From: Jannaschia sp. GRR-S6-38
GTDB lineage: Bacteria; Pseudomonadota; Alphaproteobacteria; Rhodobacterales; Rhodobacteraceae
Reading direction: 5' to 3'
Assembly (NCBI RefSeq): GCF_029853695.1
Contig: NZ_CP122537.1
Coordinates: forward strand, 1,998,501 to 2,062,500
Length of the DNA stretch: 64,000 bases
The notes below the pieces were generated by a model. It saw only the letters and a list, made by a program, of their open reading frames with translations. It made no database searches and had not been told where the DNA came from. Below are positions 44,164 through 53,382 of this stretch, one piece after another. Each line of letters opens with the position of its first letter. The first letter of the stretch is position 1. Both the position numbers and the translations under genes were made by a program.

Positions 44164-47119
44164 GCGCGGCCCACCGGGATCGTGGTCGCGTCCTGCGTGT
44201 CGTCCCATTCGCCGAAGCGCGACAGCTGATCGTAATCGGAGGCGAAGGTCAGCACGTCGGGGGCGAGGCGGGCGATATAGGGCCGCCCCTCGGCGTAGGC
44301 GCCTACCAGGTCGCGGAATTCGCGGTCGGTCTCGGCCAGGATCGCGGCATCGACCGCGACCGTCTCCTCCTTGTAGCTGGCGCCGACGCCCAGATAGGCC
44401 ACCTCCGCGACGCGGGGAGGCAGGTCCCCGAAGGCGCCGCGGGTCACCATCAGCGCCTCCAGCAGAAGCTGCTTGGCGAAGGCCTCCTGCTGCTTCGCCG
44501 TGGGCGGCTTGCCGGTCTTGTAGTCGTAGATCGCCACCGCGTCGCCGCGATGATCCATGCGATCGGCGCGGGCGGTCAGGGTGAAGGGCGGGTCGTCGAA
44601 GGCCAACTCGGCGCCCCGCTCGATCGCGATCGGCCGCCCCGCCGCGCGGCGCGCGGCCTCGGCGCGCAGGAAATCGGGCAGCATGCGGTCGAACTTGCCA
44701 AGCCAGAGCCGGCGGAAGCCCGGCCAGGGGGCCTGCGACGCCAGCGTCTGCTCCAACGCGGCGCGCAGGCGATCGGCGGCGGCGGCGTCGATCTCGCCCG
44801 GCACTTCCCGGGCGAAGCGCTCCATCGCGTCGTGGATGGCCGAGCCGCGCAGCCGCGCGTCGGGCCCCTGCCGCAACGGGTCGAGCGCGCGCAGGCCCAG
44901 GATGGCGCGGGCATAGATGGCGTAGGGATCGCGGATCAGCGTCTCGACTGCGGTGACCGACAGGCGGGTCGGGCGATGGGCTGTGGGCGGTTTCGGGGCG
45001 GGGCGCGGGGCCAGCGTGGCGGGGTGGCGGGCGTCGGGTTCGGACAGGCGCGCGGCCTGCGCCAGCCAGCCGTCGCCCCGCGCCCGCATCGCCTCCAGCG
45101 CCGCCGCCGCCTCGCCGCCCAGCCCGTCCAAGAGCCCGGTCAGGCGGTTGAGCCAGCGCGAGGGCACGGTCTCGGCCTCGTCGTCGCGCAGCGCCCGGCT
45201 CAGCCAGATCTCGGCCCCGGCCGCGGCCTGCTGGAAGTCATGCGCCGACAGGCCCACGGTGCGATCCGGCAGGCGCAGCCCGGCCTGCGCGCGCATGGCG
45301 CGGTTGAGCCAGGGATCGGCGCCGGGATGGTCGGGCCAAATGCCGTCGACCAGCCCGCCCAGGATCACCCGGTCGGCGGTGCGGACCCGGGCTTCCAGCG
45401 CGCCCCAGATCATCACGTCGGGATGCGGGCCGACGGCCTCGCGTACCTCCTCGGCCGCGATCAGCCCGTGCAGGATGCGCGCGTGGTCGGCGGGCGGAAG
45501 CGGCGCGCCGCCGCGCTCGCCGGCGCAGGCACAGAGGTCGCGGAGCACGCCGCGCGCGCAGGCGCCCGCGACGCCTTTCCACAGATCGCCCGCACCGTTC
45601 TCCACCGCGTCCTCCGCCCCGTCCGCCGCCGGGCCGCGCGCCGCGTGTTCCGCGATCTCGAGATGGTCGGCCGCGTGCTCCGCCAGCGTCGCCGCCCCGG
45701 CGGACGGGGCCAGCCGGTCGAGTAGATCGCAAAGCCACGCCGTCCATTCATCGGCCTCCGCCCCGGCCCAATCGGCCACCGCGCGGCGGTCGGGGAAGGC
45801 GATCGGCGCGCGGCGCAAAAGGTCCAGCTCAAGCGCGCGCACCCGGGCCAGATGCGCGGGCCGGTCCCAGCCGCTGGCGGTCAGCGGGTGTTTCAGCAAC
45901 GCGACCAGCGCCTCGCTGTCGAGAACCGGCGCCCGCAGATCGGCCACCATCAGCAGAAGCCGCCCCGGCAGCGACTGGCCGAGCGGGATGCCGGCGGAGT
46001 CGTCGGGCTCGATCCCCCAGCGGTCGAGCTGCGCCGCCACCTGCCGCGACAGCTGGCGGTCGGGGGTGATCAGCGCCGCGCGGCGCCCCTCGGCCAGCGC
46101 GGCGCGCAGGCCCAGCGCGACGGTCGTGGCCTCGGCCCCCGGGGTGGGCGCCTCGAGCAGGGTGATGCCCGCGCAGGCCGCCGCCACGTCGGCGAGGTGC
46201 GGCCCCTCCTCGCGCCAAGCATCGGTCGCGGGGGCCGGGCGCAGCGCCAGCGACAGCAGCCGGTTGCGCGCCGGCGCGGCGGGGGCGGTCCCGTCCCAGC
46301 GCGGCACGTCATCGCGGGCGAGGCCCAGATCCGCCAGCAGCGCGGCGTGGCGGTATTGCGGATGGTCCTGCGCGCCGGCCGGGCCGTGGCCGTCGCCCAG
46401 CAGGCCGGTCCAGGCGGGCTCGGGCATGTCGCGGTCGAGGCCCGGCAGGATTACCGCGCCTTGCGGCAGCGCCGTCACCGCGGTGATCAGCGCGCGGGTC
46501 GGGGCCCGCGAGGCGGTGGAGCCCGCGACGATGACGGGATCGCCGGGGGTGCGGCGCGCCAGCGCCCGAGCAGGATGTCGAGCGCGGCGCGCTGGGCGGC
46601 GGCGGGCGTGACCTCGCCCGTGCCGTCGAGCCAGGGCAGCACGATGCGCAGGAAGTCGAGATTGCGGCGCCAGTGATCGGAGAGCTCGCCCGTCTCGATC
46701 GCCTCCAGCGCCTCGAGCCCCGTGCCCTCCTCCTGCATCTCGGCCAGCAGCGTGGCGAGCGTGCCGGCGAGGTCGAAGGCGGCGGCGGGCGGCGCGAGGT
46801 CGGGGCGCGCGGCCAGCAGCCGCTCGACCAGGCGCGTCAGCCGCAGGCGCAGGGCCAGGGGGGCGATCGTCGCCCGGGGCGCCGCGCCGGGCGGCAGGAG
46901 CGCGGCGAGGTCCGAGACGAGCCCGATCCGCGGCAGCAGCGTCGCGCCGCGCTGGGCGAAGGCGGCCTCGACCCGGCGGGCCATGCGATGGGTGTTCACC
47001 AGCAGCGTGACCCGGGCCAGCGCCTCGGGCGGCGCGTCCGCGAGCCGCGCGGTCAGGCCCGCGACGACGGCACGGCTGAAATCGACGCCGGGCGGCTCGT
47101 GGAAGACGCCGCGGATCAC
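44160..47119 (-). pseudogene. addB: addB, helicase-nuclease subunit, interrupted by a frameshift
   Basis: Frame one starts at ATG 47119 with IRGVFHEPPGVDFSRAVVAGL and reads AddB sequence to LDILLGRWRAAPP. It then loses the family at a run of five C (plus-strand G5 at 46545-46549). One base over, the sequence resumes with GDPVIVAGSTASRAPTRALI and runs through the inactivated-helicase part to the PD-(D/E)XK nuclease (IYDYKTGKPPTAKQQ) and the stop at 44160. Adding one C to the run joins both into about 986 residues. The rest looks intact, so a sequencing error or recent slippage is likely. It lies between murU (4-base ATGA overlap at 47116) and addA (ATGA overlap). Confidence 0.82.
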
Positions 47120-47784
47120 GCCGCCGCCGCCAGCATCGCCTCGGCCCGGGCGATGCCCTCGGGCGTGCCGACATCGGCCCAGCCGCCGGGATGCCGCGTG
47201 CCGTGGAGCCGGCCGGCCGCGAGCATCGGGCGCCAGAGCTCCCAGAGCGAGAAGACCCGGTCGGGAACCCGCGCCAGCGCCTCGGTCTTGACGATGCCGG
47301 CGCCGGTATAGCCCAGGGGCCGGGCCGCCCTCGTCAGCGCGCCATCCGCGGCGATGCCGAAATCGGCGCCGCAGGGCCCGGCGGTCCGCGCCGGGTCGAC
47401 CAGCAGCAGGAGCCCGTCCATGCGCGTCGGATCCCAGGCGGCGGCCAGCGTCTCGATCGCGCGCGGCCCGGTCCAGGCGGCGTCGGCGTTCATCGTCAGG
47501 ACCGGGCCGTCACCCAGCACGCCCATCGCGTTGCGCAGCCCGCCGCCGGTCTCCAGCAGCGGATCCTCGACCAGCACCGTCAGGTCCCGGCCCGCGAGAT
47601 GGGCCTGCAGCTGGCCCGCGTGGTGATGGGCGTTGACGGCCAGCGGTGCGGCGCCTGCGACCTGCTCCAAGGCGTGGTCGATCAGCGGCCGGCCCGCGAC
47701 GCGGACCATCGCCTTGGGCATCGCGTCGGTCAGCGGGCGCATCCGCGTGCCCAGCCCCGCGGCGAAGACCATGGCCGCGATCAT
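47116..47784 (-). CDS. murU: MurU-type N-acetylmuramate 1-phosphate uridylyltransferase
   Basis: A nucleotidyltransferase of 222 residues. GLGTRMRPLTDAMPKAMV (10-27) is the nucleotide-binding signature of the NTP-transferase fold and MNADAAW (near 98-104) holds the metal-binding Asp. The pairing with an AmgK-type kinase immediately upstream is the hallmark of the peptidoglycan recycling route that turns free MurNAc to UDP-MurNAc and bypasses fosfomycin-sensitive MurA. By sequence alone a mannose-1-phosphate guanylyltransferase would be possible. The stop overlaps the next gene's start by 4 bases (47116-47119), and its start overlaps the kinase stop by 4. Cytosolic. Confidence 0.88.
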   Translation of the reverse strand: MIAAMVFAAGLGTRMRPLTDAMPKAMVRVAGRPLIDHALEQVAGAAPLAVNAHHHAGQLQAHLAGRDLTVLVEDPLLETGGGLRNAMGVLGDGPVLTMNADAAWTGPRAIETLAAAWDPTRMDGLLLLVDPARTAGPCGADFGIAADGALTRAARPLGYTGAGIVKTEALARVPDRVFSLWELWRPMLAAGRLHGTRHPGGWADVGTPEGIARAEAMLAAAA

Positions 47785-48791
47785 GCCGCGTCGCTCCGCC
47801 CGGCGAGCCGGCCCGCCCGCGCGCGGATCGCGTCGAGCCGGGCCGCGTCGGGCGCGGGGAGCGCGGCGCAGATCTCGCGCAGGGGGGCGAGGACGGGGTG
47901 GCGCAGGTCGTCTTGCAGGACCTGCCAGGTGGCGGGGATGAACTCCGGATAGCGCGTCTTGCCGTCGCGCAGGCAGAGCCGGGCGAAGACGCCGAGGATG
48001 CGCAGCGCGCGCTGGGCGGAGGTGACGGCGATCTGGGCGTCCAGCCGATCCGCCGCGATGCCGGTGGCGTCGCGGAAGGCTTCGGTCGCGGCGCGGCGGG
48101 CGGCGGGGCTGACGGCGCGGCGGGGATCGTGGATCAGCGAGGCGAGGTCGTAGGCCGCGGGGCCCGCCATCGCATCCTGGAAGTCGAGAAGGCCGACCCG
48201 GGCCGCGCCCGCGCGCTCGGGCAGCCAGATCAGGTTCTCGGCGTGGTAGTCGCGATGCACGAAGACGGGCGGCCCCGCCACGGCGTCGAGCGCGGCGGCC
48301 ATCGCCGCGACGAGCGCCGGGCGCTGGGCCCGCGCCTCGGGCGCGTACCAGTCGAGCGCGAGCCCCGCGAGATCGGGCATGAGCGGGCGGTAGTCGGGCA
48401 GGCCCGCGGGCCGCGGCATCGCGTGCAAGTGGCCGAGCAGCGCGCCCGCGGCGGCATAAAGCTCGGGCTCGGCCCCTGGATGGGCGGCGGCATGGCGCGC
48501 GAAGAGGGCATCGCCCAGATCTTCGAGCAGCAAAAGGCCCGCCGGGACATCGGCGGCGCGGATGCGCGGAACCGACAGCCCCTGACCGGCGAGATGGGTG
48601 GCAAGGTCGCGGAAGGGGCGCACGTCCTCGCCCGAGCCGGGCGGCGCGTCCATCAGCATGGCGGTGCCCGCCGGGCCGTGAAGGCGGATATAGCGGCGCA
48701 GGCTCGCATCGCCCGCGAGCGGCACGCGGCGCGCCGCGCCCCAGCCCGCATCGGCGAGGAAAGCGTCGATCTGGCGGTCCCGTGCGCTCAT
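47781..48791 (-). CDS. amgK: AmgK-type anomeric MurNAc/GlcNAc kinase (APH fold)
   Basis: A kinase of 336 residues with an aminoglycoside-phosphotransferase fold. The catalytic loop VFVHRDYHAENLIW (about 184-197) and GLLDFQDAMAGP with the metal-binding Asp are clear. With MurU it phosphorylates MurNAc at C1 in cell-wall recycling; the family was first seen in Pseudomonas putida. The start at 48791 is fixed by a 4-base ATGA overlap with tsaE, and the longer open frame upstream is only antisense-like sequence. It is the second gene of the tsaE-amgK-murU-addB-addA-trxA run. Cytosolic. Confidence 0.88.
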   Translation of the reverse strand: MSARDRQIDAFLADAGWGAARRVPLAGDASLRRYIRLHGPAGTAMLMDAPPGSGEDVRPFRDLATHLAGQGLSVPRIRAADVPAGLLLLEDLGDALFARHAAAHPGAEPELYAAAGALLGHLHAMPRPAGLPDYRPLMPDLAGLALDWYAPEARAQRPALVAAMAAALDAVAGPPVFVHRDYHAENLIWLPERAGAARVGLLDFQDAMAGPAAYDLASLIHDPRRAVSPAARRAATEAFRDATGIAADRLDAQIAVTSAQRALRILGVFARLCLRDGKTRYPEFIPATWQVLQDDLRHPVLAPLREICAALPAPDAARLDAIRARAGRLAGRSDAA

Positions 48792-49276
48792 GCCGGTGCC
48801 CGGTCGAGGGCGGCGGCCAGCCGGGCGAGCGCGGCCTCGGGCCCCGACAGCACGGCGCGGCGGCCCTCGCCCGCGACCGCGAGCGCGAGCGTGATCGCGT
48901 CCCGCGGCGCGGCCGGGCCCAGCCGGTCGGGCCATTCGACGAGGCAGAGCGCGTCCGCGAAGGCGTCCTCCAGCCCGAGCTCCAGCACCTCCTCGGGCTG
49001 GCCCAGCCGGTAGAGATCGGCGTGCCAGATCTCGAACCCGCCCGCGTCGTAGGTCTGGACCAGCGTGAAGGTGGGCGAGGGGACGTCCTCGGGCGGCAGG
49101 CCCGCCTGCGCCCGGAGGGCCCCGATCAGCGCGCGGGCGAAGGCGGTCTTGCCGGCGCCGACGGGCCCCTCCAGCAGGATCGTGTCGCCGGGGCCCAGCG
49201 CCGGGGCGAGTCGCCGGGCGAGGGCGTCGGTGGCGGCGGGCGTGGCCAGGTCGATCGGGGGAAGCGCGGTCGGCAT
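48788..49276 (-). CDS. tsaE: tRNA threonylcarbamoyladenosine biosynthesis ATPase TsaE
   Basis: A P-loop ATPase of 162 residues needed with TsaB, TsaC and TsaD to make t6A37 in tRNAs that read ANN codons. Walker A is LEGPVGAGKTAFARAL (35-50), SPTFTLVQTY (67-76) is the family switch region, HADLYRL (about 85-91) holds the Walker B-like Asp and LVEWPDRLG ends the conserved core. The length is typical. It leads the operon and overlaps amgK by 4 bases. A 75-bp gap separates it from the multi-PAS gene, which reads in the same direction, toward 49352. Confidence 0.93.
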   Translation of the reverse strand: MPTALPPIDLATPAATDALARRLAPALGPGDTILLEGPVGAGKTAFARALIGALRAQAGLPPEDVPSPTFTLVQTYDAGGFEIWHADLYRLGQPEEVLELGLEDAFADALCLVEWPDRLGPAAPRDAITLALAVAGEGRRAVLSGPEAALARLAAALDRAPA

Positions 49277-49351
49277 GCCAGCGGGTTAGCGGGCGGTGCC
49301 GGGGGCGCGCAAGTCCGCGCGTGTCGCGTCGGTCGGAAGCGGCCCCCGGGC

Positions 49352-50965
49352 TCAGGCGGAAACGCGCGGGCGCCGGGCGGTCGCGGGCGGGGGCGGCGTC
49401 AGGGCGCGATCCTCGGCGAAGCCCAGGGCCAGTCGGTCGCCGGCCAGCGGCGTGACGCGGATCTCGAGATCGCAGCCCTCCGGGCGGCGCAGCTTGTCGG
49501 ACCAGCCGGAGCGTTCGCGGGCGGGCAGCCGCAGCAGGTCGCGGATCTCGCCCCAGACGGGGCTCGGCGCGCAGCCCTTCGACCAGAGCGCGATGCAGGC
49601 CTCCAGCGTCTCGGGCAGGTCGATCTCGGCCGCCGGCGGGGCGCAGGGCGCGAGATCGGGAATGCCGGCCCGCGCGGCGGCATTGGCCAGCACCCGCCGG
49701 CCCTCGCCGTCGAACACGACCAGCGCCTCGTCCACCGCGTCGAGCAGGCCGGTCAGCGCCGCCTGATCGCGCTGCGCGCGTTGCGTGGCCACCCGCTCGG
49801 CCGAGACATCCTCCAGCATCAGTGTGACCGAGCCGTCGGCCTGCGGCCGGCCGGTGACGCGCAGGGTGCCGCCGGAGGGCAGCGTCCAGGTCTCGCTATG
49901 GGCGCGGCCGGCTTCGCCCCGCGCGAGCCCGGCCAGCCCGTCGCGCCAGGCCTTGTAGTCGCGCGGCTCGGGCAGTTTCTGCAGGTCGCGCAGCGCGTCG
50001 AAGAAATCGGTCATCCGCGGCCGCCGCGACAGGAAGGCCGCGTCCAGCCCGGTCATGTCGATCAGCGCCGGGTTGAACAGGGCGAGCTGGCCCTCGCGGT
50101 CGAAGATGGCGAGGCCGGTGGGCAGGACGGCGAAGGATTTGGTGAGCGTCTGGATGAAGCTGCGCAGCGTATCCTCGGCGCGGATCACCGCGTCGAGTGA
50201 GAGCGCGTGGACATGGCGGATCCCGTCGGGCTCGGGCGCGGCGGTGGTGACGTCGAACCAGGCCTCGGTCCCGTCACGGGCGACAACCTTGCGCCGGACC
50301 GTGCCCGAGGGCGCGCCCGGCTCGTCGGGAAAGAGCGTGGGCAGCGGCCAGGCGCTGGCCGCGTCGCGCCCGTTGCAGCGCGCGACGAGCGTCGTGTAGG
50401 CGGCGTTGGCCCAGATGATCCGCCCCTCGGCGTCGATGGCCCAGCTGAGCGCCGGGGCGCTGTCGCCCGCGCGGGTCAGCAGCGCCATCTCGTCCTCCAT
50501 CGCGCGCAGGCTGTCGAGATCGACGCGGATCGCGGCGTGGCTGCGATCGGCGGCGGAGACGGTGATCCGGATATCGGCCCCGTCGCGGCGGCCCAGAACG
50601 ACGATGCGGTCGCGGCCGAAAGTGCCCTCCAGCCGCACGGCCCGGCCCTTCTCGCGCAGGGCGCGGAAGGCGGGCCCGGCCTCGTCCACGAGGTCGGAAA
50701 GCGCGTCGATCAGCGCGTCCCAGGCCCGCAGGTGATCGATGGGCGGGGGCAGCAGGAAGCCCACGTTCTCGGAATGCTCGACCAGGTAGCCGTTGCGGAA
50801 CAGGAACTGACGGGGCTCCGACAGGACGTCGCTGTCGATGCGGGCGAGCGGGTTGGCCGCCCCGAAGGCCGCCCGCGGCGCGAAGGAGAGCACGCCCCAG
50901 AGCACGGCCAGTCCGACGAGCGCCCCGCCGAACACGGGAATCAGCATATGGACCACGTCGGGCAT
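49352..50965 (-). CDS. membrane-anchored multi-PAS protein without kinase domain
   Basis: A protein of 537 residues. One membrane span lies at about 6-28 (HMLIPVFGGALVGLAVLWGV, as HMLIPVFGGALVG and LAVLWGVLSFA). At least three PAS-type repeats follow: AIDAEGRIIWANAAYTTLV (near 180), LAIFDREGQLALFNPAL (near 300) and LVVFDGEGRRVLANAAA (near 425). No histidine-kinase, GGDEF or EAL block is present. It probably reads a redox or ligand signal, but what it acts on is unknown. ATG 50965 was set over 50989 because GAGAGG lies in front. It follows regB with 82 bp between and reads the same way, so it may be in the regB transcript. Confidence 0.78.
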   Translation of the reverse strand: MPDVVHMLIPVFGGALVGLAVLWGVLSFAPRAAFGAANPLARIDSDVLSEPRQFLFRNGYLVEHSENVGFLLPPPIDHLRAWDALIDALSDLVDEAGPAFRALREKGRAVRLEGTFGRDRIVVLGRRDGADIRITVSAADRSHAAIRVDLDSLRAMEDEMALLTRAGDSAPALSWAIDAEGRIIWANAAYTTLVARCNGRDAASAWPLPTLFPDEPGAPSGTVRRKVVARDGTEAWFDVTTAAPEPDGIRHVHALSLDAVIRAEDTLRSFIQTLTKSFAVLPTGLAIFDREGQLALFNPALIDMTGLDAAFLSRRPRMTDFFDALRDLQKLPEPRDYKAWRDGLAGLARGEAGRAHSETWTLPSGGTLRVTGRPQADGSVTLMLEDVSAERVATQRAQRDQAALTGLLDAVDEALVVFDGEGRRVLANAAARAGIPDLAPCAPPAAEIDLPETLEACIALWSKGCAPSPVWGEIRDLLRLPARERSGWSDKLRRPEGCDLEIRVTPLAGDRLALGFAEDRALTPPPPATARRPRVSA

Positions 50966-51047
50966 GGCAGAACCTCTCGCGATTGCCATGAGACGACTCG
51001 ACGATTCTGGTTAAAGCGACGTTAATCGCGCCCGGCGCCGCGGGGCG

Positions 51048-52412
51048 TCAGGGCAGGAACGGCGTGTTTTCGCCCAAGGCCCCGCTTTCGGGCGCGGCGA
51101 TCGACGCCAGCGGCCAGACCACGCTGGCCTGCGCGCCGCCATGCGTCCGCCGGCGGCGGCCGCCCGGGGCGGCCGCGTTGCCGAAGGTGACCCGCGCGCC
51201 AGTCCGCTCCAGCAGGGTCTTGGCGATGAACAGGCCCAGGCCCATGCCTTCGGAGCCGGGCCGCTTGCGGCTGCGCAGGAACGGGTCGCCCAGCCGCGGC
51301 AGCACCTCGGGCGGATAGCCGCGGCCGTCATCGGTGACCCGGACCATCAGGCTCTGCCCGCTCCAGCGGATGTCGATCCAGACGCGCTCCTCAGCGAAAT
51401 CGACGGCGTTCTGGATCAGGTTGCGCAGCCCGTGGATCACCTCGGGAAGGCGCTGGACCTGCGGCGGGCGGTCGGGGCTGCCGGGCTCGCCCGTCATGTC
51501 GTAGACGATCTCGATGCCGCGGTCGTCATGCGGGGCGGCAGCCTCGCGCAGGACGGCCTCGACCGGGGCCACGCGCATGTGCCGGTCGCTCTTTCCCGCC
51601 CGGCCCATCGAGCGCAGGATGTCGCGGCAGCGGTCGGCCTGGCTGCGGATCAGCTCGGCGTCTTCGCGCAGCTCGGGCTGATCGGCGAGGTCGTCGACGA
51701 GCTCCGCCGAGACCAGCTTGATCGTGGCCAGCGGGGTGTTCAGCTCATGCGCCGCGGCGGCGACGACGCCGCCCAGGTCCTGCAGCTTCTGCTCGCGCGC
51801 GAGCGCCGTCTGCGTCGCCAGCAGCGCGCGCGACAGCTGCTCGGTGTCGCGCGTCAGTCTCCAGGCGAAGCCCGACTGGAACAGCGTCCCCACCAGAACC
51901 GCGACCCAGAATCCCACGAGGAACAGCTCGGGCAGCTCCAGCACCGCCCCGTCGAGCGTCCGCAGGGCCAGGTGATAGCCGCCCAGAAGCGAGATCATCG
52001 CGATCGCCGTCGCCGCCAGCAGCACCGTGGCGCGCAGCGACAGGACCGTGGCCGAGATCGTGACCGGCGCCATGAAGAGGACGGCGAAGGGATTATTGAG
52101 CCCCCCCGTAAGGAACAGGATCGCGCTGAGCTGCAGCACGTCGAAGAGCAGGAACCCGAAGGCCGCGCGGTCGCTGAGACGGGCATTCGCGGGCTGCCCG
52201 CGGCTGAGCACGATATTGGCGCCGGCCCCCGCGGCGATGGCGGCCGCGCAGAGCACCAGATGCAGGTCCAACGACAGCGTGAGATAGGCGACGACGACCG
52301 TGATCGACTGTCCGAGAAGCGCCAGCCACCGGAGATTGACCAGCGTAATCAGACGGATGCGCGGACCGTCCGATTCGGGCGGCAGCAAGGTGGCGGTCGA
52401 TTGCGTGGGCAT
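51048..52412 (-). CDS. regB: redox-responsive sensor histidine kinase RegB (PrrB/ActS)
   Basis: A membrane kinase of 454 residues. Six spans occur up to about 180, including the quinone-binding GGLNNPF heptad (103-109). The H box has His222 in AAAAHELNTPLATIK and Cys262 in ADRCRDIL, the place of the redox-active Cys of Rhodobacter RegB. The ATP-binding blocks are NLIQNAVDFA (N box), DDGRGYPPEV (G1) and GMGLGLFIAKTL (G2). It phosphorylates RegA when the respiratory chain is reduced, steering photosynthesis, respiration and N/C fixation genes in relatives. The start at 52412 diverges from regA with a 76-bp gap. The C-terminus is Gly/Arg-rich after the ATPase. Confidence 0.93.
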   Translation of the reverse strand: MPTQSTATLLPPESDGPRIRLITLVNLRWLALLGQSITVVVAYLTLSLDLHLVLCAAAIAAGAGANIVLSRGQPANARLSDRAAFGFLLFDVLQLSAILFLTGGLNNPFAVLFMAPVTISATVLSLRATVLLAATAIAMISLLGGYHLALRTLDGAVLELPELFLVGFWVAVLVGTLFQSGFAWRLTRDTEQLSRALLATQTALAREQKLQDLGGVVAAAAHELNTPLATIKLVSAELVDDLADQPELREDAELIRSQADRCRDILRSMGRAGKSDRHMRVAPVEAVLREAAAPHDDRGIEIVYDMTGEPGSPDRPPQVQRLPEVIHGLRNLIQNAVDFAEERVWIDIRWSGQSLMVRVTDDGRGYPPEVLPRLGDPFLRSRKRPGSEGMGLGLFIAKTLLERTGARVTFGNAAAPGGRRRRTHGGAQASVVWPLASIAAPESGALGENTPFLP

Positions 52413-52425
52413 GGGGCGTCCCGGA

Positions 52426-52461
52426 AACTGGAAATTGTCGGAAACGCTCCATATTCCAGTT
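52426..52461. promoter_or_regulatory. perfect spaced inverted repeat in the regB-regA promoter
   Basis: AACTGGAA (52426-52433) and TTCCAGTT (52454-52461) are exact inverted arms with 20 bases between; a direct GGAAAC also appears at 52423-52428 and 52440-52445. The element fills the centre of the 76-bp region between the two ATGs, so one bound dimer could control both genes. Autoregulation by RegA is possible but the RegA site consensus (GC-rich and degenerate) does not clearly fit. Confidence 0.45.
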
Positions 52462-52488
52462 CGACATGACACGCGAGGAGAGCGAGTG

Positions 52489-53040
52489 ATGACCGAAGCA
52501 TTGCAGGACATCGGACCAGACCCGTCCCTGCTGCTCGTCGATGACGACGAGCCCTTCCTGCGCCGCCTCGAGCGGGCGATGGAGAAGCGTGGCTTCTCGG
52601 TGCAGGCCGCGGGCTCGGTCGCCGAGGGGATCGCGAAGGCGACAGCGTCGCCGGCGGCCTATGCCGTCGTGGACCTGCGGCTCGAGGACGGCAACGGGCT
52701 CGACGTGGTCGAGAAGCTGCGCGAGAAGCGCCCCGACAGCCGCATCGTCGTGCTGACGGGCTACGGGGCGATCGCGACCGCGGTGGCCGCGGTCAAGATC
52801 GGCGCGACGGATTACCTGTCGAAGCCCGCCGATGCGAACGACATCACCAACGCGCTCCTGTCGCGCGGCGACGACCTGCCGCCGCCGCCGGAGAACCCGA
52901 TGAGCGCCGATCGCGTCCGCTGGGAGCATATCCAGCGCGTCTACGAGCTCTGCGACCGTAACGTGTCCGAGACGGCCCGGCGGCTGTCGATGCACCGCCG
53001 GACGCTCCAGCGCATCCTGGCCAAGCGGTCGCCGCGGTGA
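52489..53040 (+). CDS. regA: response regulator RegA (PrrA/ActR)
   Basis: A regulator of 183 residues. The receiver part has LLLVDDDEPFLRRLERAMEKRGF (as LLLVDDDEPFLRR and RAMEKRGF), phosphoacceptor Asp62 in VVDLRLEDGNG, and Lys112 in YLSKPADA. A proline-rich linker (PPPPENP) joins a Fis-type helix-turn-helix (SETARRLSMHRRTLQRIL) at the C-terminus. The length and domains match RegA/PrrA, the partner of RegB. The ATG at 52489 follows AGGAGA. The next gene's GTG start overlaps its TGA. In Rhodobacter, senC lies between the divergent promoter and regA; here it does not. Confidence 0.94.
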   Translation: MTEALQDIGPDPSLLLVDDDEPFLRRLERAMEKRGFSVQAAGSVAEGIAKATASPAAYAVVDLRLEDGNGLDVVEKLREKRPDSRIVVLTGYGAIATAVAAVKIGATDYLSKPADANDITNALLSRGDDLPPPPENPMSADRVRWEHIQRVYELCDRNVSETARRLSMHRRTLQRILAKRSPR

Positions 53041-53378
53041 GCCTGCGCGCCGCGGCCCTCGCCGTGGCGCTGACCGGCTGCACGGCCGCCGCTCCGAACC
53101 TTTCCCCGACCCCGCCGCCGCGCGGCCTCGCCCTGGTGCCCGCGCCGGGCGGGCTGCTCGTCGCGGGCTCGGGCGGGCGCGAGATCGGCTTCGGCCGCGC
53201 GCAGGCCGGCGCGCTGGCCAGCGTCGCCAAGGTTCAGGGCGCGACGCCCGTCCCGACGGGCTGCGGCCGCGGGCGGCAGGCCTTCCGGACGGCGGAGGGC
53301 CTCGTCCTCGTCTTCGAGGCGGGTCGCTTCGTGGGCTGGGCCGGCGTGGCGGGCGCCGCGGGCCGGGGCTGCGCCTGA
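53037..53378 (+). CDS. small putative lipoprotein coupled to regA
   Basis: A protein of 113 residues starting with GTG in the GTGA overlap with regA. The N-terminus is a short lipoprotein signal with lipobox ALTGC (Cys15), so the mature protein is probably anchored in the envelope. The rest is Gly/Ala-rich with a proline stretch (PTPPPRG) and two further Cys residues (GCGRG, RGCA) that could form a disulfide. No family was recognised. Its tight coupling to regA suggests co-expression with the redox regulator. It ends 4 bases from the convergent DUF2177 gene. Confidence 0.6.
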   Translation: MSLRAAALAVALTGCTAAAPNLSPTPPPRGLALVPAPGGLLVAGSGGREIGFGRAQAGALASVAKVQGATPVPTGCGRGRQAFRTAEGLVLVFEAGRFVGWAGVAGAAGRGCA

Positions 53379-53382
53379 GCGG

